The notes below the pieces were generated by a model, which saw nothing but the letters and a program-made list of their open reading frames with translations, had not been told where the DNA came from and did not search any database. From Rhizobium grahamii (GTDB lineage: Bacteria > Pseudomonadota > Alphaproteobacteria > Rhizobiales > Rhizobiaceae), in NCBI RefSeq assembly GCF_009498215.1, contig NZ_CP043498.1, forward strand, positions 3,574,001 through 3,638,000: a stretch of DNA of 64,000 nucleotides, written 5' to 3'. The position numbers and the translations under genes are program-made. Shown here piece after piece: positions 1 to 9,501 of this stretch. How positions within the stretch are numbered: the first letter of the stretch is position 1; every line of letters starts with the position of its first letter.

Positions 1-301
1 TCTCGTCGGCGCCGTCAGCAATCGCTTCGCGCGTCTCGGCCGCGACGTCGGCTACTTCCATCTCGCCCGATGGAAAATTGACGACGGTCGCGATCTTGAC
101 GGAATGCCCGCTGCCGAGAATGGCGCGGGCGTGCGCGACGAAGCGCGGCCAGATGCAGATGGCAGCCGTATTGCCGTAGGGCGTCTGTGCCCGCGCGCAA
201 AGCGCGTCGATCTGGGCTTCGGTGCAATCATCCTTGAGGTTCGTCAAGTCGAGAAGGGACAGTGCGACCGCGGCCGTTTCCTTGAGGGAATGGGTGCTCA
301 T
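1..301 (-). CDS. deoC: Deoxyribose-phosphate aldolase, partial (C-terminus outside window)
   Basis: Only the first ~100 residues are present; the reading frame runs off the left window edge. They start MSTHSLKETA and contain DLTNLKDDCTEAQ, CIWPRFV and VVNFPSGE, which match the N-terminal half of class I DeoC aldolases. The enzyme splits 2-deoxyribose-5-phosphate into acetaldehyde and glyceraldehyde-3-phosphate in the cytosol, the last step of deoxynucleoside salvage. The Schiff-base lysine lies beyond the window, so activity cannot be judged. The ATG shares one base with the stop of punA (TAATG), which indicates translational coupling and membership of the nucleoside operon. Confidence 0.9.
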   Translation of the reverse strand, partial: MSTHSLKETAAVALSLLDLTNLKDDCTEAQIDALCARAQTPYGNTAAICIWPRFVAHARAILGSGHSVKIATVVNFPSGEMEVADVAAETREAIADGADE

Positions 302-1104
302 TATTCGTTTCCTCCAGCTGCGATCATGTCCTTGAGGATGGCAGCGAGACGGGCGCCTCCAACAGGCGCCATGTCCTTGGTTTCGTCGTGGCTGAGTTCG
401 GAACCGGTCATGCCTGCACCATAATTGGTGATGACAGAGGCAGCCGCAACCCTCATGCCAAGCATTCTGGCGATGATGACTTCGGGCACGGTCGACATGC
501 CGACGGCATCGGCGCCGAGGATACGCGCCATGCGTATCTCGGCCGGAGTTTCAAAGCTCGGACCCGAGAACCACATGTAGACGCCCTTGGCGAGCGGGAT
601 GTTGGTCCGTTCCGCGGCGTGTTGCATCGCGGCGGCGAGTTCAGCGTCATAGGCATTGGTCATCCCGACGAAACGCTTGTCGCTTTCCTCGCCGATCAGC
701 GGGTTCATGCCGGAATAGTTGATGTGATCGGAGATCTGCATCACCGACCCGGGCGGCATGTCTTCACGCAGCGAGCCAGCCGAATTGGTCAGGATCAGGG
801 AATCGACCCCAAGCGCCTTCAGCACCTCCAGCGGCGCGCGCATGGCAGCGGCATCACCCTTTTCGTAGAAATGCACGCGGCCGGACAGCATGACCACGGA
901 AACGCCGCCGAGCGAGCCGATAACCACTTCGCCGGCGTGACCGGAAACCGCGCTGACCGGGAAGCTTGGAAGATCGCCGTACGGTATGCGTACGGCATCC
1001 TCCAGCTGATCGACAAGCGAGCCGAGGCCGGAGCCGAGCACGATGCCGTAGCGCGGGGAATGGCTGCCCAGTCTGCCGCTCAGCAGGTCAATAGCCGCCT
1101 TCAT
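301..1104 (-). CDS. punA: Purine-nucleoside phosphorylase (trimeric type)
   Basis: 267 residues, the usual length of trimeric PNP. Visible motifs are the phosphate-loop region VLGSGLGSL near residue 25, GRVHFYEKG (phosphate-binding His), LTNSAGSL, FSGPSFETPAE (base-binding Glu) and ASVITNYGAG (Asn contacting the purine). It cleaves purine (deoxy)nucleosides with phosphate to base and (deoxy)ribose-1-phosphate. It overlaps cdd upstream by an ATGA junction and deoC downstream by one base, so the three salvage enzymes are co-translated. The trimeric family fits better than hexameric DeoD because of length and the GSGLG motif. Confidence 0.93.
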   Translation of the reverse strand: MKAAIDLLSGRLGSHSPRYGIVLGSGLGSLVDQLEDAVRIPYGDLPSFPVSAVSGHAGEVVIGSLGGVSVVMLSGRVHFYEKGDAAAMRAPLEVLKALGVDSLILTNSAGSLREDMPPGSVMQISDHINYSGMNPLIGEESDKRFVGMTNAYDAELAAAMQHAAERTNIPLAKGVYMWFSGPSFETPAEIRMARILGADAVGMSTVPEVIIARMLGMRVAAASVITNYGAGMTGSELSHDETKDMAPVGGARLAAILKDMIAAGGNE

Positions 1105-1490
1105 CCCAGTTCCGTTTCGAAGCTGAACGGCAGAAGCTCGTCCATCGTCATGGTCTTCTTCACGCCAGCCTCGTCACAAAGATAGATGCGGGTTTCCTTC
1201 GACGCGAACTCCGAGATCTTCTGGCGGCAGCCGCCACAGGGCGGGCAGAGCGGCAGTTTTTCGGCGATGACAGCCATCTCGACGATTTTCTTGGCGCCGC
1301 CCATGATCATCGCGCTGATCGCGGTGGGCTCCGCACACCAGCCCTGCGGGAACGACAGGTTCTCGATGTTGGCGCCGGTATAGACCTTCCCGTCCTCGGC
1401 GCGGATCGCCGCGCCAACGGGGAACTTGGAGTAGGGCGCATGGGCAAAGGCCATGGCGCCGCGTGCGGCTTCGAAAAGATCGTGCGACAT
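1101..1490 (-). CDS. cdd: Cytidine deaminase
   Basis: 129 residues, typical of the homotetrameric zinc cytidine deaminases. The zinc site is complete: Cys52 and catalytic Glu54 in WCAEPTA, Cys85 and Cys88 in PPCGGCRQ. N-terminal SKFPVGAAI and GANIENLSFP are the substrate-binding elements. It deaminates (deoxy)cytidine to (deoxy)uridine. The start MSHDLFEAA was chosen because it follows the permease stop by four bases and begins exactly at the conserved domain; a longer frame upstream has no similarity to the family. It belongs to the nucleoside uptake and salvage operon. Confidence 0.95.
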   Translation of the reverse strand: MSHDLFEAARGAMAFAHAPYSKFPVGAAIRAEDGKVYTGANIENLSFPQGWCAEPTAISAMIMGGAKKIVEMAVIAEKLPLCPPCGGCRQKISEFASKETRIYLCDEAGVKKTMTMDELLPFSFETELG

Positions 1491-1494
1491 GTTC

Positions 1495-2465
1495 TCAACG
1501 TTCCTTCGTGTAGGGGACGCCGCCGGCCTTCGGCGGGATGGCTTTGCCGATGAAACCGGCGAGCAGGACGCAGGTGAGGATATAGGGCAGGGCCTGGAAG
1601 ATCTGCACCGGCACCTCGCCGATACCGGGGATAGGCTTGCCCTGCATGAAATTGCCGAGTGCGTCGAGGAAACCGAACAGCAGGCAGGCAAACATGACCG
1701 GAACCGGCTTCCACTTGGCGAAGACGAGGGCGGCAAGCGCGATGTAACCCTTGCCCGCCGACATGTCCTTGATGAAGGCAGCCGATTGCGCAATGGCGAG
1801 GTAGGTGCCGGAGAACCCGCAGAGAATTCCCGCGCACATGACCGAACGGTAGCGCAGCCAGCTGACCGAAATGCCGGCGGTGTCGACCGCGCCCGGATTC
1901 TCGCCGACCGCGCGCAGGCGAAGGCCGAAGCGGGTCCGGTAGAGGATCCACCAGGAGAGCGGCACGGCAAGAAACGCCAGATAAGTCAGGATATTGTTGC
2001 CGGAGATGACGTTTGCATAGAGCGGCCCGATGACCGGAACCTCGCGCATTGCATCAGCGCCAGGCAGCACGATCGGCGAAAACCGTGCCTCGGGGAGAAG
2101 CTGCGGCGTTCGTCCCCCTGGCCAAACCAGGCGCCACCGAGAACGATGGTGATACCGGCAATGAAGAAGTTGATCGCCACGCCCGAGATGATCTGGTTGC
2201 CGCGGTTGGTAATCGACGCGAAGCCGTGCACGAGGCTGAGAGCCACCGAGCAGATGATGCCGGCGCCGAGGCCGAGCCACGGCGAATCCGTCAGGTAGGC
2301 GACGCAGGCGGCCGCGAAGGCCGATCCCAGCATCTTGCCTTCGAGGCCGATGTCGAAAACGCCCGCTCGCTCCGAGAAGAGCCCGGCAAGGGCCGTGAAT
2401 ATCAGCGGGATCGACAGGCGGATCGTCGAGCTCAGAACGCTGATGAAGATGTCATAATAGTCCAT
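1495..2465 (-). pseudogene. Nucleoside ABC transporter permease (YufQ/NupQ-like), frameshifted
   Basis: The N-terminal half (MDYYDIFISVLSSTIRL to GGAWFGQG) and the C-terminal half (RTPQLLPEARFSP to the stop) lie in different frames. The reading changes at a run of five Cs on the plus strand (2114-2118). One extra G on the coding strand would restore a continuous 323-residue protein, the normal length of the second permease in BmpA-type nucleoside transporters. About eight hydrophobic segments and the motif GLEGKMLGSAFAA are visible. Either this is a real 1-base deletion that would inactivate uptake, or a homopolymer sequencing error; the intact surrounding operon favours the latter. The ATG overlaps nothing and lies 10 bases after the first permease gene. 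Confidence 0.8.
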
Positions 2466-2475
2466 CGCGCGCTCC

Positions 2476-3579
2476 TCACTTGCCCTTGAACTGCTGGTAG
2501 ACGCGCACAAGCGCCGGACGGAACATGTACTCCAGAGCACCGGCAAACAGGATCACCAGACCCTGGATGACCAGGATCATCTCGCGCGTGATGGTGGGCA
2601 TCTCGAAGGAGATCCAGTCACCGCCCTGATAGAGGATACCGAAAAGGATCGCCGAAAAGACGATGCCGACAGGATGGTTGCGTCCCATCAGCGATACGGC
2701 AATGCCGACAAAGCCCGCGCCGCCGACGAACTCGACCTGCAGGCGTGCCGACGAACCCATGACCGGGTTGAGCGCCATCATGCCGGCGAGCGCGCCCGAC
2801 AGCAGCATGGCGATCATGACCGTGCGTGCATAGGGAATACCGGCATAGGAGGCAGCACTGGGGCTGACGCCGAGCGTGCGCATCTCGAAGCCGAGCTTCG
2901 TGCGCCAGATCAGTAGCCAGACGAAATAGGATGCAACCAGCGCGATGATGAACGAAACGTTGAACGGTGCCGCGCCAAGCTTCGCGCCGAACATGTTCAT
3001 CAGCCAGCCGAGTTTCGGAAGCTGGCCGCCTTCGAGGAAGGTACGGGTCTCAGGCGCCATCTTGCCCGGCACGATCAGGACATGCACCAGCAGGTACACC
3101 ATCAGTGCCGCACCGATGTAATTGAACATGATCGTCGTGATGACGATGTGGCTGCCGCGCTTGGCCTGCAGGAATGCGGGAATGAGGGCCCAGGCCGCGC
3201 CGAAGAGCCCGGCGCCGATGACGGCGATGGGCATTGTGACGTACCACGGCACATAATTGTCGAGAGCCAGTGCCACCAGCGCGCAGCCGAGGCCGCCGAG
3301 ATAGGCCTGGCCTTCGGAACCGATGTTGAAGAGGCCGGCATGGATCGCAACGGCGACCGAGAGCCCCGTGAAGATGAAGCTCGTTGCATAGTACAGCGTG
3401 AAGCCGATGCCTTCGCCGCTGCCGAGTGCTCCTTCGATCAGGAGTGACAGGGCGCCGAGCGGGCTTTCGCCGATCAGCCAGACGACGAAGCCCGAGATCA
3501 GGAAGGCAACGACAAGGTTCAAAAGCGGAATGAGGCCGTAATTGATCCAATTGGGAAGCGGGACGGAAGCAGTGCTCAT
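2476..3579 (-). CDS. Nucleoside ABC transporter permease (YufP/NupP-like)
   Basis: 367 residues, with roughly ten hydrophobic helices of the BPD_transp_2 family (ribose/nucleoside permeases). The motif FNIGSEGQAYLGGLG near residue 95 and the later GFEMRTLGVSPSAASYAGIP correspond to the cytoplasmic loop contacting the ATPase. It forms the channel with the partner permease downstream. I chose the ATG of MSTASVPLP because GAGGA sits five bases upstream; an upstream TTG in the same frame overlaps the ATPase stop and lacks a ribosome site. Operon position between ATPase and second permease is standard. Confidence 0.88.
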   Translation of the reverse strand: MSTASVPLPNWINYGLIPLLNLVVAFLISGFVVWLIGESPLGALSLLIEGALGSGEGIGFTLYYATSFIFTGLSVAVAIHAGLFNIGSEGQAYLGGLGCALVALALDNYVPWYVTMPIAVIGAGLFGAAWALIPAFLQAKRGSHIVITTIMFNYIGAALMVYLLVHVLIVPGKMAPETRTFLEGGQLPKLGWLMNMFGAKLGAAPFNVSFIIALVASYFVWLLIWRTKLGFEMRTLGVSPSAASYAGIPYARTVMIAMLLSGALAGMMALNPVMGSSARLQVEFVGGAGFVGIAVSLMGRNHPVGIVFSAILFGILYQGGDWISFEMPTITREMILVIQGLVILFAGALEYMFRPALVRVYQQFKGK

Positions 3580-3586
3580 AAAGTCC

Positions 3587-5098
<1,512 letters not shown>

Positions 5099-5119
5099 AG
5101 CAGGCTCCAGATACGAAAA

Positions 5120-5155
5120 GGGCGTATGGCGAAAAACACGTTCCGCCATACGCCC
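5120..5155 (-). terminator. 12-bp perfect hairpin between binding-protein and ATPase genes
   Basis: The arms GGGCGTATGGCG and CGCCATACGCCC pair perfectly around a 12-base loop, and no T tract follows. It sits in the 72-base gap between bmp and the ATPase gene on their shared strand. Such hairpins often protect the abundant binding-protein transcript or attenuate read-through to less-needed transporter subunits; this role is inferred. Confidence 0.55.
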
Positions 5156-5170
5156 AATTTCAGGCGCGGA

Positions 5171-6163
5171 TCACTTCGGGCAGGCGTTGTCCGATGTGTA
5201 ATCGTGAACCTTGACGGTTCCTGCGATGATGTCGGCCTTGGCCTTTTCGACGGCTGCCAGCATTTCAGGCGTGATGAGGGCCTTGTTGTGCTCGTCGATA
5301 GCAGCCGAAACACCGTCTTCCTTGACGCCGAGCGACTGTACGCCACCGGTGAACTTGTCAGCCTTGGTGTCGGTGTAGGCGTTGTAGACAGCGAGGTCGA
5401 CACGCTTGACCATCGAGGTCAGGACGGAGCCCGGATGCAGGTAGTTCTGGTTCGAATCGACGCCGATCGAGAACTTCTTGTTGTCGGCTGCCGTCTGCAG
5501 AACGCCGAGACCGGTTGCGCCGGCTGCCGCGTAGATCACGTCAGCGCCCTGGTCGATCTGGTTCTTGGTGAGCTCGCCACCGCGGACCGGGTCGTTCCAG
5601 GCGGCACCGGTCGTGCCGGTCATGTTCTGGAACACTTCCATCTTGGCATTTGCAGCCCGTGCGCCCTGCTCGTAGCCGCACTCGAACTTGCGGATCAGCG
5701 GAATGTCCATGCCGCCGACGAACCCGACCTTGCCGGTCTTGGAGGCCATGCCGGCGAGAACGCCGACGAGGTAGGAACCTTCCTCTTCCTTGTAGACTAC
5801 CGAGCGAACGTTCGGCTTGTCGACGACGGCGTCAACGATGATGAACTTGGTGTCGGGGAATTCGGCGGCAACCTTTTCAATCGCCGAGGTCCAGGCGAAC
5901 GAGACGGCAACAACCGGGTTGAAGCCGCGGCTTGCGAAGTTGCGGATTGCCTGCTCGCCCTGCGTATCACCGGTGGGCTCGAAATCGCGATAGGCGATAC
6001 CGGTTTCCTTCTTGAACTTTTCAGCGCCGTTGTAGGCGGCTTCGTTGAAAGACTTATCGAACTTCCCGCCGGTGCCATAGACGAGAGCTGGCTTGACGTC
6101 GGCGGCCAGCGCCGTCGTGGACATGGCAGCCACGGCGAGGAGAGTCAGAAGGGATTTTTTCAT
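5171..6163 (-). CDS. BMP-family nucleoside ABC transporter substrate-binding protein
   Basis: 330 residues. The N-terminus MKKSLLTLLAVAAMSTTALA is a Sec signal peptide with likely cleavage after ALA; no lipobox cysteine is seen, so it should be a soluble periplasmic protein. Family motifs are ALVYGTGGKFDKSFNEAAYNG, AVSFAWTSAIEKVA, GFVGGMDIPLIRKFE and GADVIYAAAGATGLG, as in PnrA/BmpA purine-nucleoside receptors. It delivers nucleosides to the downstream ABC complex. First gene of the operon, it is followed by a stable hairpin. An upstream extension in the same frame lacks signal-peptide logic and was rejected. Confidence 0.9.
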   Translation of the reverse strand: MKKSLLTLLAVAAMSTTALAADVKPALVYGTGGKFDKSFNEAAYNGAEKFKKETGIAYRDFEPTGDTQGEQAIRNFASRGFNPVVAVSFAWTSAIEKVAAEFPDTKFIIVDAVVDKPNVRSVVYKEEEGSYLVGVLAGMASKTGKVGFVGGMDIPLIRKFECGYEQGARAANAKMEVFQNMTGTTGAAWNDPVRGGELTKNQIDQGADVIYAAAGATGLGVLQTAADNKKFSIGVDSNQNYLHPGSVLTSMVKRVDLAVYNAYTDTKADKFTGGVQSLGVKEDGVSAAIDEHNKALITPEMLAAVEKAKADIIAGTVKVHDYTSDNACPK

Positions 6164-6458
6164 GAGTTGCAGCCCTGTTGTTTCTATTTGTTGGGGTCCT
6201 CCCGCAAGCCCGTTTTCAGGCATGTCTGCGGAACCGCCGACCTCCCCCGAGGCCTGGCTTGGGCGCATCCTTGCATGGCTCAAAAAAAAATTCACGAGAA
6301 ATTTTTCGGCTGGTAAAAATTTGCGGAGAATGCCGAAAATCGTCTCACACGAGCTTATTTTTGTTCAGAATCGCCGGCTGGTTGCGGTTTTTCTGTACAT
6401 ATTAGCGAAATCAGCTGCTCGGAGAAGTTACGCGCAATCGGGCGAGAACCGCCCTTCG

Positions 6459-6776
6459 TCAGGCAGCAAAACGGCCCGCGACCGGCGGCTTCTTGTAGCC
6501 AACCATCCACAACAGCAGCGACAGAACCAGGAACACCGCGAAGGCTGGCTGGAGCATCAGCCATTGGAAGGCGAGCGTATAGAAACGCGGATGAACATAG
6601 TAGGAAATCGATGACTGCAGATCCTGCAGCGACGTTGCGTTGAGATCTTCCCACGCCTCTCCCATCGACGTTATCACCACGGACGATGCCGCGACGGACT
6701 GGATGGAATCGATCGTTCCGGCGATCACGGCCACGGCCAGGGCAACAAGACTTGCCAAACGCAATAGGAAACGCAT
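6459..6776 (-). CDS. Small two-helix membrane protein of unknown function
   Basis: 105 residues. There is an N-terminal hydrophobic helix (LLRLASLVALAVAVIAG), a ~50-residue extracytoplasmic stretch rich in Ser and Thr containing YYVHPRFYTLAFQWL, and a second helix (FAVFLVLSLLLWMVGY), then a basic tail. The architecture suggests an inner-membrane protein with a periplasmic loop. I do not recognise a named family; it resembles conserved hypothetical proteins of rhizobia. It is separated from bmp by about 295 bases in which I see no gene, so it is probably transcribed on its own. Confidence 0.7.
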   Translation of the reverse strand: MRFLLRLASLVALAVAVIAGTIDSIQSVAASSVVITSMGEAWEDLNATSLQDLQSSISYYVHPRFYTLAFQWLMLQPAFAVFLVLSLLLWMVGYKKPPVAGRFAA

Positions 6777-6926
6777 CGATCACTCCGGCCATTCAACATC
6801 GCGACGCCGCCTGCTCCAGCGAGGATTTTCCAGCTTGCACAGGACGTGGAGGCCTGCAAGCGAAACTGCAAACGGCGGCTTCCACGCACTTTTGCCGGAA
6901 GAAGTCAAAAAACTGTTAGATTTAGG

Positions 6927-6954
6927 TTGATCGCGGAAAATTCATCGGTATATA
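6927..6954 (+). promoter_or_regulatory. Sigma-70-like promoter for tRNA-Ser
   Basis: TTGATC and TATATA are separated by 16 bases and placed about 48 bases before the tRNA 5' end. The TATATATC segment is the most AT-rich stretch of the leader. Position and spacing fit a housekeeping promoter; no start site is proven. Confidence 0.45.
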
Positions 6955-7002
6955 TCGCGCCGTTCCAACGATTTGCGTTTCGCGACGCAGATCAAGCAAG
7001 CA

Positions 7003-7092
7003 GGACAGGTGGCCGAGTGGTTTAAGGCGCACGCCTGGAACGCGTGTGTACGTGAAAGCGTACCGTGGGTTCGAATCCCACCTTGTCCGCCA
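7003..7092 (+). tRNA. tRNA-Ser (anticodon GGA)
   Basis: Class II tRNA of 90 bases including an encoded CCA. The acceptor stem GGACAGG pairs with CTTGTCC (one G-T wobble). The anticodon loop CTGGAAC gives GGA, reading UCC and UCU serine codons. A long variable arm (GTACG ... CGTAC) is typical of tRNA-Ser, and GGTTCGAATCC is the T arm. Its 3' end was used as the chromosomal attachment site of the adjacent genomic island, which regenerates an intact tRNA. Confidence 0.97.
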
Positions 7093-7096
7093 TTTT
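7078..7096 (+). repeat. attL: 19-bp direct repeat within tRNA-Ser 3' end
   Basis: CCACCTTGTCCGCCATTTT spans the T-arm/acceptor end and CCA of the tRNA plus four Ts. An identical copy occurs at 37282-37300. Bases flanking the two copies differ, so the identity is limited to this core. Confidence 0.88.
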
Positions 7097-7146
7097 TTTG
7101 GCTAAGCTGCTGGTTTTATTGGATTTACTGAAACCGATTCTAGTTG

Positions 7147-7167
7147 GCCCGCCAATCAGCCCGCCAC
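7147..7167 (+). repeat. Left copy of putative integrase arm-site repeat
   Basis: GCCCGCCAATCAGCCCGCCAC, itself two GCCCGCCA units 12 bases apart. A copy with 20 of 21 bases identical and the same orientation lies at 37131-37151. Each is just inside an island border, so both may be arm-type binding sites of the island integrase. This function is inferred from position only. Confidence 0.55.
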
Positions 7168-7317
7168 GACTATTTTAGCGTCTTCTTTCGGATATTCTTT
7201 CAAGAAAATTTCTTCAGCCTCTTGCCAGATGCGATCTCATTAGATTAAACGGAACATAACGGAAACGATATTCCGTACTGCGCAAGACGTGCGGTCCTCA
7301 AACGCCAAGGGACCCCT

Positions 7318-7710
7318 ATGTCTTCAATCCAACAGCTTTCATTTTTGCCCGACGCCGAAGTCGACGCCGCCGCGCGGCCAATTGTCGACGACGCGGTCGC
7401 GCCATCCTCGATCGAGGTCGCAGCGCAACGGAACACAGCGCAAGCTGAAAATCGTCTGGAGGCCTCCACCCAGCCGGCTGCTTTGATAAAGGGGCTAAAG
7501 CCTCGTAAGGCTATATCTTCAAACGATGAGCGCTACCTTTCGGTCAAGGAGGTTGGCGCAAGATACAGCATCAGCATTCAGACCGTTTGGCGCCATACCA
7601 AGCAAAATCCTGACTTTCCCAAGCCGATCAAGATACTGAACGGATCCACGCGCTGGCGCATGAGCGATATCCTGGCATTCGAGGTTTCGCGCCAGGAGGT
7701 CAGCCGATGA
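7318..7710 (+). CDS. AlpA-like helix-turn-helix regulator / excisionase-type protein
   Basis: 130 residues. The first ~70 are polar and Ala/Gln-rich with no predicted fold. The C-terminal ~60 form a MerR/AlpA-type winged HTH: YLSVKEVGARYSISIQTVWRH followed by NPDFPKPIKILNGSTRWRMSDI, where F-P-x-P-I-x-x and R-W are hallmarks of the AlpA family. Such proteins act as excisionases or activators of prophage and island integrase genes. It overlaps the next HTH gene by four bases (ATGA), so the pair is co-translated, and a tyrosine recombinase follows. Start at ATG; the leader before it is AT-rich. Confidence 0.75.
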   Translation: MSSIQQLSFLPDAEVDAAARPIVDDAVAPSSIEVAAQRNTAQAENRLEASTQPAALIKGLKPRKAISSNDERYLSVKEVGARYSISIQTVWRHTKQNPDFPKPIKILNGSTRWRMSDILAFEVSRQEVSR

Positions 7711-8153
7711 CCGCGGCCCCAAAGAAGCGCCGGAATCTCCAGAGCGATCGGAAGGCCAGACTCCACCAACTCTATTCAAGTGACGATGTCATCAAACTCT
7801 ATGATATCTCACGCAACACCCTGACCAACTGGATCGCCGACGGCCTCACCGTCATAGATGCCGAGCCACGTTTGTTTCGCGGCTCGGACCTCAACGCCTT
7901 CCACGGTCGACGTAGGAAAGCTGCAGGAAAGCCACTCGGCCAGTTTCTCGTCAGTTGCTTCGGTTGCAAGCGCTCTCACTCATTGCTTGAGGGTGACATC
8001 TCAATTTCTCCCGGTCGAACTGATAGGGTTTTCCGTGTCTCCAGAACCTGCCCGGATACCGGCGCAAGGGCGAACCGGTTCGTCTGCAGCGAAGAATTGG
8101 GGGCGCTCCAGAGGCTTCGTGAAACCACTCCCGGAAGCGAGACTCCCGACTAA
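7707..8153 (+). CDS. HTH DNA-binding protein with Cys-rich, zinc-ribbon-like segment
   Basis: 148 residues. Residues ~22-62 look like a MerR/AlpA helix-turn-helix (LYSSDDVIKLYDISRNTLTNWIADGL), with a following RLFRGSDLNAFH as in excisionase-type wings. The C-terminal half has CFGCKRSHSLL and later RTCPDTG and FVC, which could form a metal site, though spacing is irregular. Function is unknown; the position between the AlpA-like gene and a recombinase suggests a role in control of recombination. The next gene begins about 185 bases later; an alternative frame spans that gap but has no coding character. Confidence 0.7.
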   Translation: MTAAPKKRRNLQSDRKARLHQLYSSDDVIKLYDISRNTLTNWIADGLTVIDAEPRLFRGSDLNAFHGRRRKAAGKPLGQFLVSCFGCKRSHSLLEGDISISPGRTDRVFRVSRTCPDTGARANRFVCSEELGALQRLRETTPGSETPD

Positions 8154-8337
8154 TATGTTTCCTCGATCCAGTCGGGGTTTGTGCAGATCTGGCGGTCTGG
8201 ACCCCGAGGTGGGCCGCCGCAACCTGTCCATCGCCAAGCTCACGCAGCGCCATAAACCAGAAATCCTCATCCTAGCCGAACGTTCGCATTTGGCATCGAA
8301 GACCCATGCGATCTCATTTGAGCGCATCAACTAGAAA

Positions 8338-9462
8338 GTGACGAGTATGAATGCATTGATCGAAGAGAACGCCTCTATCATCTACCTTTACCAGGGTGAA
8401 CTGAGGCATGGAAAAGGGTTCCACCCGAAGACCGTTAACGACATCCTGCGCCATATCTGGCAGTTCGAGGGCCACACCGGATCGGTCGACTTCCGATCAG
8501 TGACCCGTAGGATGATCGAGGACTTCAAGGATGAGCTCATCGACCGGGCAGGCAAGTCCGGCAAGGAGGGATTGTCCGCCTCGACTATTGTCCATACGTT
8601 TGGGAACCTGAAAGCCTTCTTTATCTGGCTTGCGGATCAGGACGGCTATCGGAGGGCGATCACCGCTCAACTCTATAACCATTTCAACTCGCCGAGGCAT
8701 CTCGTTGAGCTTGCTGGAGCTGCGGCGCAGAAGTTTGTCCCAAGTGCAGAACAACTGCGGCTAATGCTTCGGGAGATGCCGGCAAATTTGCCTGCCCAGC
8801 GCAGGGACCGCGCTATGTTGGCGGCCCTGCTCCTGTTTGGGGTTCGCGATGGCGCGCTGATCTCGCTTCGCCTGAAGCATGTCGACATCGACCGCAAACA
8901 GGTGTTCCAGGACGCACGCGAGGTGAAGACGAAGTTCAGCAAGACGAGCGTCGTCGACTGGTTTCCAGTCGGAGACGACATCGAACATATTGTCATCGAG
9001 TGGATCGGCGAGCTGAGGAGCATGGGCGCAGGAGACGATGCCCCTCTCTTTCCAACAGCGCCATTCAGACCGTGGATCGGCCGGCACCGCATCGAGCTAG
9101 AGTTCCTGACCACTGCTGCACCTGTCCGGCAGGTTTTGCGGAAGGCGGCAGCTGCCGCGGGTGTTCCCTACTTCAAACCGCATGCCATCCGCTCCACAGT
9201 CGCAAGGCTATCCGACGAATGGGCCTCGTCGCCGCGAGATTTGAAGGCGCTCAGTCAGAACTTTGGCCATGAACAGGTCAGCACGACCTCAAAGTATTAC
9301 GGTGATGTCGAGCCTGACGTGAAAGAGCAGCTCTTCCGCAAGATGCGCGACAAGCAGCGGAATCCGGGTGCACGCGACATCAGTGAGCTTGTAGAGCGCG
9401 TCAGCCTGGAGACGCAGGATGTGGTGCGCAAGATCCTGCAGTTGGCGCTGGACAAGAAATAG
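8338..9462 (+). CDS. Tyrosine recombinase/integrase (left-end)
   Basis: 374 residues. The N-terminal ~130 form a SAM-like core-binding domain (KTVNDILRHIWQFEG, TIVHTFGNLKAFFIWL). The catalytic domain has Arg in FGVRDGALISLRLKHVD, HAIRST (H-x-x-R), FGHEQVSTTSKYYG (His and nucleophilic Tyr). It should cut and rejoin DNA at att sites. It is clearly different from the right-end integrase, so its own target is unknown. The start is GTG at 8338 or ATG at 8347 (residue 4); neither has a strong ribosome site. Grouping with two HTH genes suggests a self-contained recombination module, possibly from an older element. Confidence 0.85.
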   Translation: MTSMNALIEENASIIYLYQGELRHGKGFHPKTVNDILRHIWQFEGHTGSVDFRSVTRRMIEDFKDELIDRAGKSGKEGLSASTIVHTFGNLKAFFIWLADQDGYRRAITAQLYNHFNSPRHLVELAGAAAQKFVPSAEQLRLMLREMPANLPAQRRDRAMLAALLLFGVRDGALISLRLKHVDIDRKQVFQDAREVKTKFSKTSVVDWFPVGDDIEHIVIEWIGELRSMGAGDDAPLFPTAPFRPWIGRHRIELEFLTTAAPVRQVLRKAAAAAGVPYFKPHAIRSTVARLSDEWASSPRDLKALSQNFGHEQVSTTSKYYGDVEPDVKEQLFRKMRDKQRNPGARDISELVERVSLETQDVVRKILQLALDKK

Positions 9463-9474
9463 CCAGTCAACAAA

Positions 9475-9501
9475 CGCGGCGGCGGAAAACTTGCCGCCGC
9501 G
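9475..9501 (+). terminator. GC-rich hairpin after the left-end recombinase
   Basis: CGCGGCGGC and GCCGCCGCG form a 9-bp stem with a 9-base loop, 13 bases after the recombinase stop. No T run follows, so it is a hairpin that may stop or stabilise the transcript rather than a classical intrinsic terminator. Confidence 0.45.

Noticed and set aside
2105..2125. Programmed ribosomal frameshifting as explanation of the split permease
   Set aside because: No slippery heptamer followed by a suitable structure is seen, and homologous permeases are not known to use frameshifting; a plain deletion or sequence error is simpler.
7858..8334. Overlapping plus-strand open frame extending past the HTH/Cys-rich gene
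   Set aside because: Shares most of its length with the HTH gene in another frame; Ser/Arg-rich with no motif. A frameshifted extension of the HTH gene was considered but nothing in the tail supports it.
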